Assembly (NCBI RefSeq): GCF_003955665.1
Contig: NZ_RXHU01000068.1
Coordinates: 1-34,151, forward strand
Origin: Paenibacillus whitsoniae
Lineage (GTDB): Bacteria; Bacillota; Bacilli; Paenibacillales; NBRC-103111
Direction: 5' to 3'
DNA: 34,151 nt
Position numbers and translations under genes: made by a program
Notes under the pieces: model-generated
What the model saw: only the letters and a program-made list of their open reading frames with translations
What the model was told of the DNA's origin: nothing
Databases searched by the model: none
In this document: positions 33,745-34,151 of the stretch, one piece after another
Numbering within the stretch: the stretch's first letter is position 1
How the letters are laid out: every line of letters begins with the position of its first letter

Positions 33745-33820
33745 AATAACGGGGGAACGATAGCATAATAACAAAAAGAAGAGGCAGCCGGTCCAGGTTT
33801 GCCTTTTCTCAAGTAACGGG
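33744..33820 (+). repeat. Cassette-end repeat, copy C, with terminator-like hairpin
   Basis: AAATAACGGG (33744-33753), box GGAACGATAGC (33754-33764, identical to copy B), a hairpin AGGCAGCC with GGTTTGCCT (33782-33803) and TTTT, then AAGTAACGGG (33811-33820) and CAGC. It lies between the HEAT-like gene and the IS110 element. The hairpin sequence differs from copy B while the ends are conserved. Confidence 0.7.
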
Positions 33821-33866
33821 CAGCATTCCTATTATGAAGAAATACGAGGTTTGAGAAATAAAAAGA

Positions 33867-33934
33867 CTCCTTGGTATGATGTTTATGGGTCCCTGATGCT
33901 GGCCAGCGTCGGATCCAAAAACAAAACCAAGGAG
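33867..33934 (+). ncRNA. Structured IS110 5' region, candidate bridge RNA segment
   Basis: CTCCTTGGT (33867-33875) pairs with ACCAAGGAG (33926-33934), enclosing a hairpin GGGT-CC-CTGATGCT (33887-33900), loop GGCC, AGCGTCGG-ATCC (33905-33916). The outer 3' arm contains the AAGGAG ribosome binding site of the transposase. IS110-group elements encode their bridge RNA upstream of the recombinase gene; this position and folding fit. Element ends cannot be seen because IS110 lacks inverted repeats. Confidence 0.5.
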
Positions 33935-33942
33935 ACTACAAC

Positions 33943-34151
33943 ATGCATTCTACTCAAAATGAACGAATTAATCAAATCACTTTTTCTACCTTAATTATCG
34001 GAGTCGACATTGCAAAATTCAGACATGTGGCTCGTGCGCAAGACTTCCGCGGAGTCGAGTTTGGGAAGCCACTTACGTTTGAAAACAATCGAGAAGGCTT
34101 TGAATTATTTGTGAGCTGGTTCAGGAAGATTGCGACGGAGCAAGGGTTCAA
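33943..34151 (+). mobile_element. IS110-family transposase gene, 5' part only
   Basis: 69 codons are visible before the window ends, reading MHSTQNERINQ...IIGVDIAKFRHVARAQD. GVDIAK (residues 20-25, Asp22) is the first acidic motif of the DEDD RuvC-like domain of IS110 recombinases; PLTFENNREGFELF follows as usual. AAGGAG (33929-33934) is 8 bp before the ATG. The Tnp_20 serine domain should lie beyond the window. It marks the right edge of the accessory island. Confidence 0.93.

Noticed and set aside
32312..33820. Integron-type attC sites around the immunity genes
   Set aside because: The boxes do not resemble attC core sites and no integrase is present; a different repeat type is involved.

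Overview
The window looks like a chromosomal segment of a spore-forming member of the Bacillales, most probably Paenibacillus or a close relative. The reasons are strong AGGAGG-type ribosome binding sites, moderate GC content (estimated by eye), a gerA-type spore germination operon, an infC-rpmI-rplT operon with a transcription-attenuation leader, and a T-box-controlled ilvBNC-leuA operon. No tRNA, rRNA or CRISPR array is visible.

Layout. 1-314 is non-coding and rich in palindromes. 315-6507 holds mostly single housekeeping or envelope genes: a YtqA-type radical SAM protein, a secreted WGxxGxxG-tail protein, trmB, a PAP2 phosphatase and two glycosyltransferases. 6504-7937 is the translation operon infC-rpmI-rplT, with a sigma-A promoter, a leader terminator and an AUU start for infC. 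7941-11878 (minus strand) is a germinant receptor operon in the order A-C-B. 11955-18703 is the branched-chain amino acid operon: promoter, T-box (specifier probably GTC/Val), ilvB, ilvN, ilvC, leuA and an aminotransferase, ending in a strong terminator. Two long hairpins lie between its genes. leuB comes only at 22884, because two regulator/effector pairs sit between leuA and leuB: MarR with an amidohydrolase, and TetR with an MFS exporter. Both pairs have well-resolved operators. leuB is therefore outside T-box control. An AraC regulator, an SDR oxidoreductase, a HelD-type RNA polymerase recycling ATPase, a BadF/NagK-type kinase and a nitronate monooxygenase follow.

The most unusual part is the AT-rich right end (31129-34151). 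A minus-strand gene encodes a protein with the short Leu-Gln/Gly-Asn-Arg-Ala-Val motif found at the head of many DUF4157-type, contractile-injection-system-associated cargo proteins, and a C-terminal segment resembling a PD-(D/E)xK nuclease. Divergent from it lies a run of small immunity-like genes: a three-TM protein with no canonical start codon, a barstar-family inhibitor and a small HEAT-like helical protein. Copies of a conserved-ended repeat (GGAACGATAGC, a variable hairpin, then AAGTAACGGG) bracket the modules in a cassette-like way. The window ends inside an IS110-family transposase whose upstream region forms a strong hairpin, as expected for a bridge RNA or a sequestered start site.
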